A stretch of DNA of 64,000 bases from an uncultured beta proteobacterium (lineage in GTDB: Bacteria > Pseudomonadota > Gammaproteobacteria > Burkholderiales > Burkholderiaceae_A): NCBI GenBank assembly GCA_902586195.1, contig CACIGF010000003.1:1-64000 (forward strand), in the 5' to 3' direction. Positions 24,525 through 34,059 of the stretch are shown here, in pieces. Position 1 is the stretch's first letter. Every line of letters starts with the position of its first letter. The notes under the pieces are model-generated. The model had not been told where the DNA came from and made no database searches. It was given only the letters and a program-made list of their open reading frames with translations. Both the position numbers and the translations under genes were made by a program.

Positions 24525-25444
24525 TGTCTCTCTAAAACTGCTTTAATAACTTCTCGAGCCCCTTGATTGTAAAGACTATCCATAATTCTTTCAAAAATGT
24601 CATCAGGATTGTCACCAGAGTGTTCTGAATAGCACAGCTTGCTACCATCCGGCATTGCAATTTTCGCTCTTAAATTGAATGTCTGCAGTTTTTCATTAAA
24701 CTCACAATAAACGGCTAAAGGAATCTGACAGCTCGCACCTAATTCAGCAGCAACTCTTCTTTCCAACATTACTTCAGAGAATGTTTTACCATGATTCAAA
24801 TTTACTAGAATGTCGTTCTCATCTAATGCGGAGTTTTTTAAAACTTCTATTGCCATCGCACCCTGGCCTGCTGCAGGTAGGGAAATATCTTTAGAAATTA
24901 ACTCGCAGATACGACTCTCTAACCCTAGTCTTTTTAATCCTGCAGCTGCAAGTACTATTCCATCGAAATCGCCTTCATCTAACTTTTTGAGCCTTGTATC
25001 TAAGTTCCCCCTCAACGGAATAATTTCCAAATCCGGCCTAAACAGTTTTAATTGGAATTCCCTTCTTAGGCTTGAGGTGCCAACTTTTGCCCCTATAGGC
25101 AATGAACTCAGATTCTTAGTCTGTTTGCCGATAAAGGCATCTCGAGGATCTTCACGTTGAAGAATCGCAGCTAAAAGAAACTTTGCAGGTAGCTCCATAG
25201 GAACGTCCTTTAGTGAATGAACCGCCAAATGGGCCTTTCCCTTAAGCATGGCTAACTCCAATTCTTTTACAAATAGACCTTTACCCCCAATTTTTGATAA
25301 ACTACGATCAAGGATTTCGTCGCCTTTGGTAGACAGGCCCAAAACTTTTACGTTCGACGTATGGGTATTTTTTTGCATCAATGTTTGTACATGTTCAGCC
25401 TGCCACATTGCCAAACGACTTTTTCTAGAAGCTATAATCCACAT
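24521..25444 (-). CDS. hemC: Hydroxymethylbilane synthase
   Basis: MWIIASRKSRLAMWQAEHV start, HSLKDVPMELP, LPAAGQGAMAIE, GASCQIPLAVY. Track start 25597 is too long. Confidence 0.95.
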   Translation of the reverse strand: MWIIASRKSRLAMWQAEHVQTLMQKNTHTSNVKVLGLSTKGDEILDRSLSKIGGKGLFVKELELAMLKGKAHLAVHSLKDVPMELPAKFLLAAILQREDPRDAFIGKQTKNLSSLPIGAKVGTSSLRREFQLKLFRPDLEIIPLRGNLDTRLKKLDEGDFDGIVLAAAGLKRLGLESRICELISKDISLPAAGQGAMAIEVLKNSALDENDILVNLNHGKTFSEVMLERRVAAELGASCQIPLAVYCEFNEKLQTFNLRAKIAMPDGSKLCYSEHSGDNPDDIFERIMDSLYNQGAREVIKAVLERQ

Positions 25445-25472
25445 ATGATTATTATAGGTAATATGATACGAA

Positions 25473-26882
25473 GTGACTGACCAATTACAAAAAAAAACTA
25501 AGGTATGGTCCGGTAGATTTTCTGAACCAATTTCCGAAAAGGTACAGGAGTATACCGCATCAATACGCTTTGATAAAAAATTAGCACTTTTTGACATACA
25601 AGGCTCAAAAGCTCATGCAGAGATGCTTGAAAAAATCGGTATTTTGTCTAACGAAGAGTTAAATAAAATATTAGTTGGCTTAGATCATATAGCCCAGGAA
25701 ATCAAGGAAAATAAATTCAATTGGAAAATTGAATTAGAAGATGTTCATCTTAATATTGAAGCTAGACTTACCGAGCTTATAGGAGAGCCTGGAGAAAAAA
25801 TTCATACGGCCAGATCTCGGAATGACCAGGTGGCTACAGATATGAGGTTATGGCTGAGAAGTGAAATAGATATTATCGCTGGATTAATTAAAAACCTTGA
25901 GAAATCAATCCTCGGCCAAGCCGAGCTCCACAGCAGCTCCTTGATGGCTGGATTGACTCATCTTCAGACAGCCCAACCCATAACTTTTGGACACCATATG
26001 ATGGCATATCATGATATGTTTGCTAGAGATTATGACCGACTTTTAGAACTCCGAAAAAGGGTCAATTGCCTTCCTCTCGGATCGGCTGCTTTAGCCGGAA
26101 CTAGCTTTAAAATTGATAGAGAGTTTGTTGCTGATAAACTGGGCTTTGAGAAATTAATTGACAATTCTCTTGATGCAGTAAGTGACCGTGATTTTATATT
26201 AGAATTTTTGAATTTTAGTGCCATATTGATGATTCACATATCGCGACTCTCTGAAGAAATAATAATGTGGGCGTCAGATAACTTCTGCTACATTGATATT
26301 CCTGACGAATTTTGCACGGGCTCCTCCATAATGCCGCAAAAGAAAAATCCAGATGTTGCGGAACTTGCAAGAGGTAAGACAGGAAGGACAATTGGGAACC
26401 TTGTAAATATTTTAGTGCTGATGAAAAGCCAACCGTTGGCTTATAACAAGGATAATCAAGAAGATAAGGAACCTATCTTTGACTCGGTTAAAACAGTTAA
26501 AGATACTTTGGAAATTTTTTCAGTAATGCTCTGTTCAATAAGAGTAAACAAAACGAATCTTAAAAAACCACTTGAACGTAGTTATACCACAGCTACTGAT
26601 CTTGCTGATTACCTTGTAGCAAAGCAAACAACTTTTAGAGAAGCTCACGAAATAGTATCTAGAATTGTTACTTTTGCAGAGAAAGAAAATATATTGCTAC
26701 AAGATATTCCCCTAAAAACTTTTGAAAAATTTTCTAAAAAGATTGAAGAAGATGTTTTTGAGATTTTAGATTGCGAAGGCGCAGTTAAAACCAGAAACCA
26801 TATAGGAGGAACATCTCCTGACCAAGTTTTGAATGCTGTCAAAAAGGCAAAATTGAAATGGCAGGCTTATCTGAAACAATGA
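25473..26882 (+). CDS. argH: Argininosuccinate lyase
   Basis: KVWSGRFSEP, HTARSRNDQVATDMRLW, GSSIMPQKKNPDVAELARGKTGR. Confidence 0.97.
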   Translation: MTDQLQKKTKVWSGRFSEPISEKVQEYTASIRFDKKLALFDIQGSKAHAEMLEKIGILSNEELNKILVGLDHIAQEIKENKFNWKIELEDVHLNIEARLTELIGEPGEKIHTARSRNDQVATDMRLWLRSEIDIIAGLIKNLEKSILGQAELHSSSLMAGLTHLQTAQPITFGHHMMAYHDMFARDYDRLLELRKRVNCLPLGSAALAGTSFKIDREFVADKLGFEKLIDNSLDAVSDRDFILEFLNFSAILMIHISRLSEEIIMWASDNFCYIDIPDEFCTGSSIMPQKKNPDVAELARGKTGRTIGNLVNILVLMKSQPLAYNKDNQEDKEPIFDSVKTVKDTLEIFSVMLCSIRVNKTNLKKPLERSYTTATDLADYLVAKQTTFREAHEIVSRIVTFAEKENILLQDIPLKTFEKFSKKIEEDVFEILDCEGAVKTRNHIGGTSPDQVLNAVKKAKLKWQAYLKQ

Positions 26883-26919
26883 CGTTTTTTTTAACATGGC
26901 ACTCCATAATTTTTAGCAT

Positions 26920-29277
26920 ATGACATTTGAAAGTAGGTTTCCAACCATGATTAGAGGAGGAGCATTTTTTCTTCTTGCCCCCCTTCTTTCCGTAATTGGC
27001 TTAGGATTAGTCATGTCGCTGACCTTTTGGATTATCTATCAGTCAGATCTACGACAAAGTCAATCCTTGATTCTTCAGGATGTGGAAAACAGCACGCAGG
27101 GTTTGCGACTCAAGTTACGGAGAAATGAATTTGCATTAAATGCGATTGCACGTGATTTAGGGAGGCGTGAAATTTCTCAGGCTGAGTTTAAACGTTATTC
27201 TGAAAATTTTTTCGCTACTAGTCCGGAAGTATTACTTCTCACCTGGGTTAACTTGCAAGGAAGTGAATTAGCCTCGTCCTCATCGTTTTTTAACCCGATG
27301 GATTCATTCCTTCTAACCCCTGTAACAAGTTCAAAAAAACTTTTCCAAAAAGAAAGTGAGTTAGCCTTCAAGGAAGCCATACAATCAAGGAGGCCTGTTT
27401 ATTCAGATGTTTTTTTTGCAGATGAGCAATCCCAGGACCAGCAGTTAGATTTACACGCACCGGTGATGACAAAAGGAGATCCGAACGGAATGCTTATTGC
27501 AACATACTCCATTCCAATGATGTTACGTTCTAACATTCCCTCCGAAGTGTCTGAAAGAGTCAACTTTGAATTATTAAAAACTCCCGAAAACAAGAAAGAA
27601 AAAGCTGGGCATGCATCACATTATGTAAAATTAAATGAAATTGGCAAATCAGTTGTTCTATTTGGGTATTCGAAAACACCGCTTTACAGTAATTTCAGTG
27701 GAGCTCTTAATATTTTAATTTTTAGCCTTATGGCAGTAGCTCTCATAAGTAACATAATGCTGATCCGTCACTCAAAAAGGCGCAAGGAGTCCGAAGACGC
27801 ACTGTCAGTTGAAATATCCTTTCGACGTGCCATGGAAAACTCCATGGCAACCGGTATGAGGGTAATAGATTTAGAAGGTCAAATTACCTATGTAAATCCT
27901 GCTTTCTGTGATCTCGTGGGCTTATCAGAGCGCGAATTGCTCGCTACGTACCCTCCTTACCCATATTGGCCACCGGAAGAAATAGAAAAACTTACCTCTT
28001 TTTCTCGAGATTTATTAGATGGCAAACTAGATGAACTAGGCGACCAAGTCACAGTAATGCATAATAGCGGACGCAGAATTATTACAAGAATGTACACATC
28101 ACCGCTAAGAGATGCGTCCGGAAATCAGACGGGGTGGATGACTTCGGTGACAGATATTACTGAACCTACTATGTATAGAAATGAACTTGCAAATGCACAG
28201 GAGAGATTTACCACTGTATTACAATCGCTAGACACAGCAGTGTCAGTTGCTGTCCCCGGTACAAAAGGGGATTTATTGTTTACCAATGATACTTATCAGA
28301 GATGGTTTTCTAGTTCCTCAATTAATGGACATGCATTACTGGTTGAAAAATGGAAAGAAGATAAAAAAAGTCGCAATACTATTTATATTTCAGAAATGAA
28401 AAAGTGGTTTGATACGAGGTTACAGCAAATAAAATGGGTGGATGGACGAGTTGTAGAATTGCTGGTAGCGTCAGATGTAACTTCTAGTCAATTAAGCGAT
28501 ATAAAGCACCGTGAAGAATATGCGAGAATACAACAAACCTCGCGATTAGTCACTATGGGTGAAATGGCATCTTCACTCGCACATGAATTAAATCAACCTC
28601 TGACAGCAATTAGCAACTACACCCTAGGTGCAGGAGCGAGAATCAGAAGCATCACTGCAAAAGGAAAACCGCTTATCGCAGCTGAATTACTTGAGATTTT
28701 AACTAAAACAGCCAGGCAAGCTAGTAGAGCAGGTAGCGTAATCAAAAGAATTCGCAACTTTGTGCGAAAAAGTGATCCTAGTCGTAGACTAGTGAAACCC
28801 AGTATCATTATTAAGGAAACTATTGAGTTAGCGGAAATCGATGCATCTAACATGGGCATGAATATTATACAGAAAATCCAGACATCGCTTCCATTGATAA
28901 ATGTTGACCCCATATTGATCGAACAAGTTTTACTTAATCTAATAAAAAATGGGTTAGAATCAATGAAAGGGACAGAAGAAAACAACCTGACTCTCGTTGT
29001 TGAGTCCTCAAAAACCGAGGTAATATTTTCTGTGCATGATAATGGTCCTGGGGTATCTAGTGAAATTGAGGACAAACTTTTCGAGTCTTTTTTTTCCACG
29101 AAAAGCGAGGGTACAGGGATCGGGCTCAATATTTGCAGATCGGTGATCGAGTCTCACAAAGGTAAACTCTGGTTTACGAATAAAACTTCCGGAGGTTGCG
29201 TATTCTACTTCACGATACCGATTGAAAATACAGAAAATATCGGGGGAACTGTGGATACCAAAAAGTTATCTATTTAA
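26920..29277 (+). CDS. Sensor histidine kinase: two TMs, extracytoplasmic cache-like region, PAS, HisKA/HATPase
   Basis: MGEMASSLAHELNQPLTAISNYTLGA H-box, N-box NLIKNGLESM, DNGPGV, GTGIGLNI; PAS in the middle. Confidence 0.92.
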   Translation: MTFESRFPTMIRGGAFFLLAPLLSVIGLGLVMSLTFWIIYQSDLRQSQSLILQDVENSTQGLRLKLRRNEFALNAIARDLGRREISQAEFKRYSENFFATSPEVLLLTWVNLQGSELASSSSFFNPMDSFLLTPVTSSKKLFQKESELAFKEAIQSRRPVYSDVFFADEQSQDQQLDLHAPVMTKGDPNGMLIATYSIPMMLRSNIPSEVSERVNFELLKTPENKKEKAGHASHYVKLNEIGKSVVLFGYSKTPLYSNFSGALNILIFSLMAVALISNIMLIRHSKRRKESEDALSVEISFRRAMENSMATGMRVIDLEGQITYVNPAFCDLVGLSERELLATYPPYPYWPPEEIEKLTSFSRDLLDGKLDELGDQVTVMHNSGRRIITRMYTSPLRDASGNQTGWMTSVTDITEPTMYRNELANAQERFTTVLQSLDTAVSVAVPGTKGDLLFTNDTYQRWFSSSSINGHALLVEKWKEDKKSRNTIYISEMKKWFDTRLQQIKWVDGRVVELLVASDVTSSQLSDIKHREEYARIQQTSRLVTMGEMASSLAHELNQPLTAISNYTLGAGARIRSITAKGKPLIAAELLEILTKTARQASRAGSVIKRIRNFVRKSDPSRRLVKPSIIIKETIELAEIDASNMGMNIIQKIQTSLPLINVDPILIEQVLLNLIKNGLESMKGTEENNLTLVVESSKTEVIFSVHDNGPGVSSEIEDKLFESFFSTKSEGTGIGLNICRSVIESHKGKLWFTNKTSGGCVFYFTIPIENTENIGGTVDTKKLSI

Positions 29278-29305
29278 TCTGATGAAATTTTAGGAATATG
29301 AGAGT

Positions 29306-29932
29306 ATGAAGGAATTTGTTTACATTGTAGATGACGACGAAGCAGTTAGGGATAGTCTGAGGTGGCTACTTGAGGGAAATGGTTTCTCAGTAAAAGTTTT
29401 TAGTAATGCAGAAGAACTGCTGGATTTTAGTAAAACACAAAGTCATGGTATGGTGGGTTGTTTGATTCTCGATGTAAGAATGCCGGGAATTACAGGAGTC
29501 GAACTACATGATGTGCTTTTAAAAGAAGGTATTAACATACCAGTAATATTTATTACAGGTCACGGCTCTGTTTCACTTGCGGTCAAAAGTATGAAAAGAG
29601 GGGCCATCGATTTTCTTGAAAAACCATTTAGCGACGAAGAAATCTGCAGGCTTGTTGATAGTTCTTTACAGAAAGCTAGAGATGTAAGCGATAAAAGAGA
29701 AGTTAACCTAAAGGCTCAGGAATTATTGGCAAAGTTGACTCCCAGAGAAAATCAGGTGTTAGAAAGGATAACCGCTGGTCGACTTAACAAGCAGATTGCT
29801 GATGATCTTAATATAAGCATAAAGACTGTCGAAGCTCACCGGGCGAATATAATGACTAAAGTAGAGGCTAGAACTGTGGCTGAATTGATTAAAATCGCCT
29901 TAAGAGCGAATGAGGGAGTCCGAGCTGTATAG
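29306..29932 (+). CDS. FixJ/NarL-family response regulator with LuxR HTH
   Basis: YIVDDDEAVRDSLRWLLE, LDVRMPGITG, EKPFSDEE, LTPRENQVLERITAGRLNKQIADDLNISIKTVEAHRANIM. Confidence 0.94.
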   Translation: MKEFVYIVDDDEAVRDSLRWLLEGNGFSVKVFSNAEELLDFSKTQSHGMVGCLILDVRMPGITGVELHDVLLKEGINIPVIFITGHGSVSLAVKSMKRGAIDFLEKPFSDEEICRLVDSSLQKARDVSDKREVNLKAQELLAKLTPRENQVLERITAGRLNKQIADDLNISIKTVEAHRANIMTKVEARTVAELIKIALRANEGVRAV

Positions 29933-29983
29933 GTGGTAATATACAAAAAAGTTTAATCTGAACAAGCTAAACATCAATCTTTT

Positions 29984-30057
29984 GCGCCCGTAGCTCAGTT
30001 GGATAGAGTACCTGGCTACGAACCAGGGGGTCGTGGGTTCGAATCCTGCCGGGCGCG
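29984..30057 (+). tRNA. tRNA-Arg(ACG), CCA not encoded
   Basis: Cloverleaf: GCGCCCG/CGGGCGC acceptor, CCTGG-CTACGAA-CCAGG anticodon arm, GTTCGAATC T-loop. Confidence 0.95.
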
Positions 30058-30108
30058 CTCTTTGAAAAGTTCTCTTAAATTGAACAATTAAAAATTTTGG
30101 AACGTTAA

Positions 30109-31308
30109 ATGGGTAATTATTCCAAAGGAGAAATGTTTGGCGCGATTGGTGCTGGTATTGCAGGACTTTCTGCCTCATTGTACATTGCCAAGCTTGGGAT
30201 GAAAACACACATATTTGAAAAAAGGTGCGACACTAACGCTGATGGAGTCGGAATCCAGCTTACTCCCAATGCTCTTTACTCTCTAGCCCCTCTAGATATT
30301 CTAGACGAATTAATTGATGAATCTTTCTTTCCAGAAAAACTTGTTGTTAGTGATGCACACTTACCTGGAGAATTAAACTCAATTCAGTTAAAGGGAAAAA
30401 TGGAACATAAATTTGGATTCCCTTATCTCACCAGCTCTCGGAATCTTCTCCACAAGATTCTTTTAAAACGAGCTAACGAAGAATCTCTCATAAAAATAAG
30501 CTTTAATTCCAAAATAATATCTACAAAAAATAAGGATGCAGTAATCTATAAAACTGATCTTGGGACAAATCTTTATTTTAAATATGTTCTCGTTAGTAAT
30601 GGTATTACAAGTAATCTTACCTGTAACGATTCAAACATTAAGTTAAGCTTAGCCGATGCGAAAGTTTTGCGCACATGCTTTTCAGGGAAGGATCTCCCGC
30701 AAGATATCTTAAAAAATATTAATCTATGGATGGGCAAGGGTTTCCATGTTGTCTCTTATCCAATAAACAATAAATCAGATCTTAATGTGGTATTAGTGAA
30801 AAAAAACAGCAGAACTTTCGGGTATGAAAAAAAATTAGAAAACGAGGTACTCAATCCACGTTTACTATCTGTTCGAAACCAAAACCTTACTCATTTGTTA
30901 AAAGACGTAACAACATGGTCAGCGTGGCCACTTTACCGCACCAGGATTATTACAAGAGCCAAAGAGATTTATTCGCGTAACTCTTTGTATATCGGAGATG
31001 CTGGCCACCCTTTATACCCTCATTTGGCACAGGGGGCAGCGCTTGCTCTTGAGGATAGCTACACTCTTTATAAATTGCTACAAAGGTGTGGAAGTGACAA
31101 ACTTCATATTTCAAAAGCTTTTAAAAATTTTGCAGAATTACGTATCCGACGCTATCAAAGAATGCAAGTCGAATCCCTTTTAAATGGGAAAATCTTTCAA
31201 CAACAGGGACTTTTACGAGTCATAAGAAATAGTCTAGTTAAAAATTTTGGATCTAGGTTGATGGAAAAAGACTGGATTTACGAAAACAAAAATATCAGTC
31301 GTATTTAA
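30109..31308 (+). CDS. FAD-dependent monooxygenase (salicylate hydroxylase-like flavoprotein)
   Basis: GAGIAGLSASLYIAKLG dinucleotide fold, YIGDAGHPLYPHLAQGAALALEDSYTL. Confidence 0.85.
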   Translation: MGNYSKGEMFGAIGAGIAGLSASLYIAKLGMKTHIFEKRCDTNADGVGIQLTPNALYSLAPLDILDELIDESFFPEKLVVSDAHLPGELNSIQLKGKMEHKFGFPYLTSSRNLLHKILLKRANEESLIKISFNSKIISTKNKDAVIYKTDLGTNLYFKYVLVSNGITSNLTCNDSNIKLSLADAKVLRTCFSGKDLPQDILKNINLWMGKGFHVVSYPINNKSDLNVVLVKKNSRTFGYEKKLENEVLNPRLLSVRNQNLTHLLKDVTTWSAWPLYRTRIITRAKEIYSRNSLYIGDAGHPLYPHLAQGAALALEDSYTLYKLLQRCGSDKLHISKAFKNFAELRIRRYQRMQVESLLNGKIFQQQGLLRVIRNSLVKNFGSRLMEKDWIYENKNISRI

Positions 31309-31681
31309 TATATTTAAATCTGGGATCCTCAGGCGTTCCATCCAAGATACCTTCTTCGCCAGGTTGCCATTGAATCACTCTTTCAATTTCTTGAGCTAAC
31401 AAAAAATCTTTTTCAGTAATTCCCTTAGCAGCATGATTTTGTAATTTTACAATAACAAAGGCATAAGAGATAGCTAAATCGGGATGGTGCCAAGCCACCT
31501 CAGCTAAATGACCAATTGTATTTACAACCATTAATGTTGATTTCCATCCGCTTGTTTTATATTTTCTACGTATCCATCCACGCTCATAGTACCAATGAAC
31601 CAATACCCCATTTAGTTTTTCATTAATTTCTTCCTCGTTGAATACTCTTTCTTTGTTTGCCATAATATCCTCTCTTGTCAA
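31295..31681 (-). CDS. Pterin-4a-carbinolamine dehydratase-like protein of H4MPT clusters
   Basis: HLAEVAWHHPDLAISYAFVIVKLQNHAAKGITEKDFLLA matches the PCD/DCoH pattern; start may be 31663. Confidence 0.85.
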   Translation of the reverse strand: MTREDIMANKERVFNEEEINEKLNGVLVHWYYERGWIRRKYKTSGWKSTLMVVNTIGHLAEVAWHHPDLAISYAFVIVKLQNHAAKGITEKDFLLAQEIERVIQWQPGEEGILDGTPEDPRFKYIKYD

Positions 31682-31697
31682 TATAATAATAGTACTT

Positions 31698-32234
31698 ATG
31701 AAATCACAAATCCTAATTGGTTGTGGTAGTAATTTGAAAAATCCTCTTTTTCAAATTTCGAAAGCGTTACACTTATTATCAGCTAAAACCTATATTACCC
31801 TATATGCAACGTCTCCCATATACATAACAGAACCTTTAGGCTACAAAAAACAAGCTGATTTCTTCAATTGTGTAGTCTCTATAAAGACACGAATAAAAGC
31901 TCATTCCTTATTAAAAACATTATTAAATATAGAAAACAAAATGGGAAGAACCAGACTTTTTAAAAACGCACCTAGGGTAATCGATCTTGACCTGCTACTT
32001 TTTAGACACGAGAAAAAAATTATCCCTCGGTTGCCCCACTTGTCCTTACCTCATCCTGAGATGCTTCATCGAAAATTTGTACTCCAACCCATATCAGATT
32101 TAAATACTTACATTAAGATACCAGGAAAAAGGGCTCTTTATTACTACCTAAAGAAAACTTACAATCAAGAAATAAAAAAGTCTCACAAAAAAATTCGTCT
32201 TCCCTTTAAGTCTTTATGTCGCACTCCGAGGTAA
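31698..32234 (+). CDS. folK: 2-amino-4-hydroxy-6-hydroxymethyldihydropteridine pyrophosphokinase
   Basis: IGCGSNLKNP, GYKKQADFFNCVV, RVIDLDLLLF, LPHPEMLHRKFVLQPI; ATG at 31698. Confidence 0.92.
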   Translation: MKSQILIGCGSNLKNPLFQISKALHLLSAKTYITLYATSPIYITEPLGYKKQADFFNCVVSIKTRIKAHSLLKTLLNIENKMGRTRLFKNAPRVIDLDLLLFRHEKKIIPRLPHLSLPHPEMLHRKFVLQPISDLNTYIKIPGKRALYYYLKKTYNQEIKKSHKKIRLPFKSLCRTPR

Positions 32235-33107
32235 TAGACATTCTCCTTTTCCACCAAAAGCCAAATCCCCGACAAATCTCTTCGGAGGAACATTTACTAG
32301 GCTGGGAAAAGAACCATTAATTGATTCGATGACGGTTTTTAATAACCCCCAGTAAGAAGAAAAATCATGATAAGTCTCTTTAAAAACATGGGGAGATACT
32401 ACCTGATGTTTCGCGAAGATAAGCGTACCTCGTCGCATTCCATACCCCCACATTTTGCCAGCGGATCCCCCGACCATAGCACTCCCAGCGATCATATCGT
32501 TTGCAAAAAAATCTCCCACGTCCCCCGATACAGAAGCAAACCCTCTTCGCATTCGCCGACAAAAATTATTTCCCGCATTTCCTTTCACTGAAAGGAACCC
32601 TCCAGCCATACCCTCCATCTCGCCGGTTAAATTTGCACCAGCATAATTACCCACATCTCCGTCGACGATAAGACTTCCTCCCGACATCATCGCCCCAACA
32701 AAATGTCCCGCAGAGCCTTTAATCGTAATACTTCCTGTTTGCATCATGCAACCTACGTAATTACCTATATGTCCATTAATCAAAATATGCATGTCCTCAC
32801 TTTTAAACCCCAAAAAATCAATTTCGTTAAGGTCTCCTTGAAAAACTATTCTCTTAAAACTTTTTCTCCTATCTAAAATCTCGTGAGAACAAAAATGAGG
32901 AGGGAAATCATAATGATTTTCGTCATCCTGTGTAACAGAAAAAAACTCCTCAAAAGGCTTCTCCTTTGAACCATCTAAAACGGTAGCATCGGATGTTTTC
33001 CCATTAATAGAATCTTCAAAAAAATGCTTCCACTTTATATTTGAAAGATCTAAGCGAAAATCAGGTTTTTTAATTAATGATATTTCTAAAATTTTACTCG
33101 AGTTCAT
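32214..33107 (-). CDS. fhcC: Formylmethanofuran dehydrogenase/formyltransferase-hydrolase complex subunit C
   Basis: Repeated G-x2-G-x3-M-x-G-G-x-I beta-helix repeats; followed by fhcD/fhcA/fhcB. Confidence 0.92.
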   Translation of the reverse strand: MNSSKILEISLIKKPDFRLDLSNIKWKHFFEDSINGKTSDATVLDGSKEKPFEEFFSVTQDDENHYDFPPHFCSHEILDRRKSFKRIVFQGDLNEIDFLGFKSEDMHILINGHIGNYVGCMMQTGSITIKGSAGHFVGAMMSGGSLIVDGDVGNYAGANLTGEMEGMAGGFLSVKGNAGNNFCRRMRRGFASVSGDVGDFFANDMIAGSAMVGGSAGKMWGYGMRRGTLIFAKHQVVSPHVFKETYHDFSSYWGLLKTVIESINGSFPSLVNVPPKRFVGDLAFGGKGECLLPRSAT

Positions 33108-34059
33108 AATTAATCAATATATCCCTGAGATGGAAATGATGTGGCCCCAACTTACCTCCGTAGTTTCCTGCAGATAATCCAATTAAGCCCTTTTCACGAC
33201 CCACCCCAACCATCTTTTTTATAGCTTTAAACATAGCAATCTTAATGTCTTCCTCTGACAAACCATCGATAACGATCTCTAGCACACATCCTACCGATTC
33301 AGTCAACATTGAATCTTCTGTTATTCCAATCAGAGCAGGACAATATTTATCATTTGTTGAAGCCACAAGCGCTTTATATTTACTCCCTACTTTTGAGCCT
33401 GATCGCACAACCCCCCCCGGGAAAGGCGCAATTACATTTTCTAAGTTATTGATTTCACCAACTCCAATTTCTGAAATATGCAAGGCTGATTGTATATCCT
33501 CAGCCAATATCAAAATATTCCCGCCACCGATTGCTGTTTTATATCTGGCATTCTCCTCCCCTACAAATTCTCCATCCATGGTTGGAATTCTCCAATATCT
33601 TTTATTTTTTATTACTTTTGAAATTTGCCAGCCATCTCCAAAATATCTGAGATTTTTTACAAGCGCAAACTCTTTACCTTCAGGCATTCCGTTAAATACA
33701 CTGCTAGATGGGCACGTCAAAATACATTGTCCAACTCTATTTTCAACTTGCTTTGCCAACTCTTTGCTAGACACAGCAAATACTAAAACGGATACACCAG
33801 GTCTAGAATCTGGGGTCTCATCAGCTGTAAGTGTAGTTTCAACTGCCGCCTCACATCCACATGCAATAACAGAGGTCGCAAAGCCTGTCATTGAACTTGC
33901 TCCATACATTGCCCATTTAGCATTGTAAGCGGTAACGATTAACCTAGTTGCACGCATTGGAAATGCCTCAGCGAAAGTATCAAAAATTTTGACCCCATTT
34001 ACTAACATTTCTCTTCTTTGAACCTCCTCAAATCTTTCGTAAAATTCTTTTCCCACCAT
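33094..34059 (-). CDS. fhcD: Formylmethanofuran-H4MPT formyltransferase (complex subunit D)
   Basis: VNGVKIFDTFAEAFPMRATRLIVTAYNAKWA; GRPGVSVL-type and IGLSAGNYGGKLGPHHFHL C-terminus. Confidence 0.95.
   Translation of the reverse strand: MVGKEFYERFEEVQRREMLVNGVKIFDTFAEAFPMRATRLIVTAYNAKWAMYGASSMTGFATSVIACGCEAAVETTLTADETPDSRPGVSVLVFAVSSKELAKQVENRVGQCILTCPSSSVFNGMPEGKEFALVKNLRYFGDGWQISKVIKNKRYWRIPTMDGEFVGEENARYKTAIGGGNILILAEDIQSALHISEIGVGEINNLENVIAPFPGGVVRSGSKVGSKYKALVASTNDKYCPALIGITEDSMLTESVGCVLEIVIDGLSEEDIKIAMFKAIKKMVGVGREKGLIGLSAGNYGGKLGPHHFHLRDILINYELE

Noticed and set aside
25445-25597. N-terminal 51-aa extension of hemC in the ORF track
   Set aside because: Overlaps argH; conserved HemC start is MWIIASRKSRLAMWQ
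28617-29129. 170-aa minus-strand ORF
   Set aside because: Antisense to the histidine kinase catalytic domain
33245-33928. 227-aa plus-strand ORF
   Set aside because: Fully antisense to fhcD, which has clear family motifs
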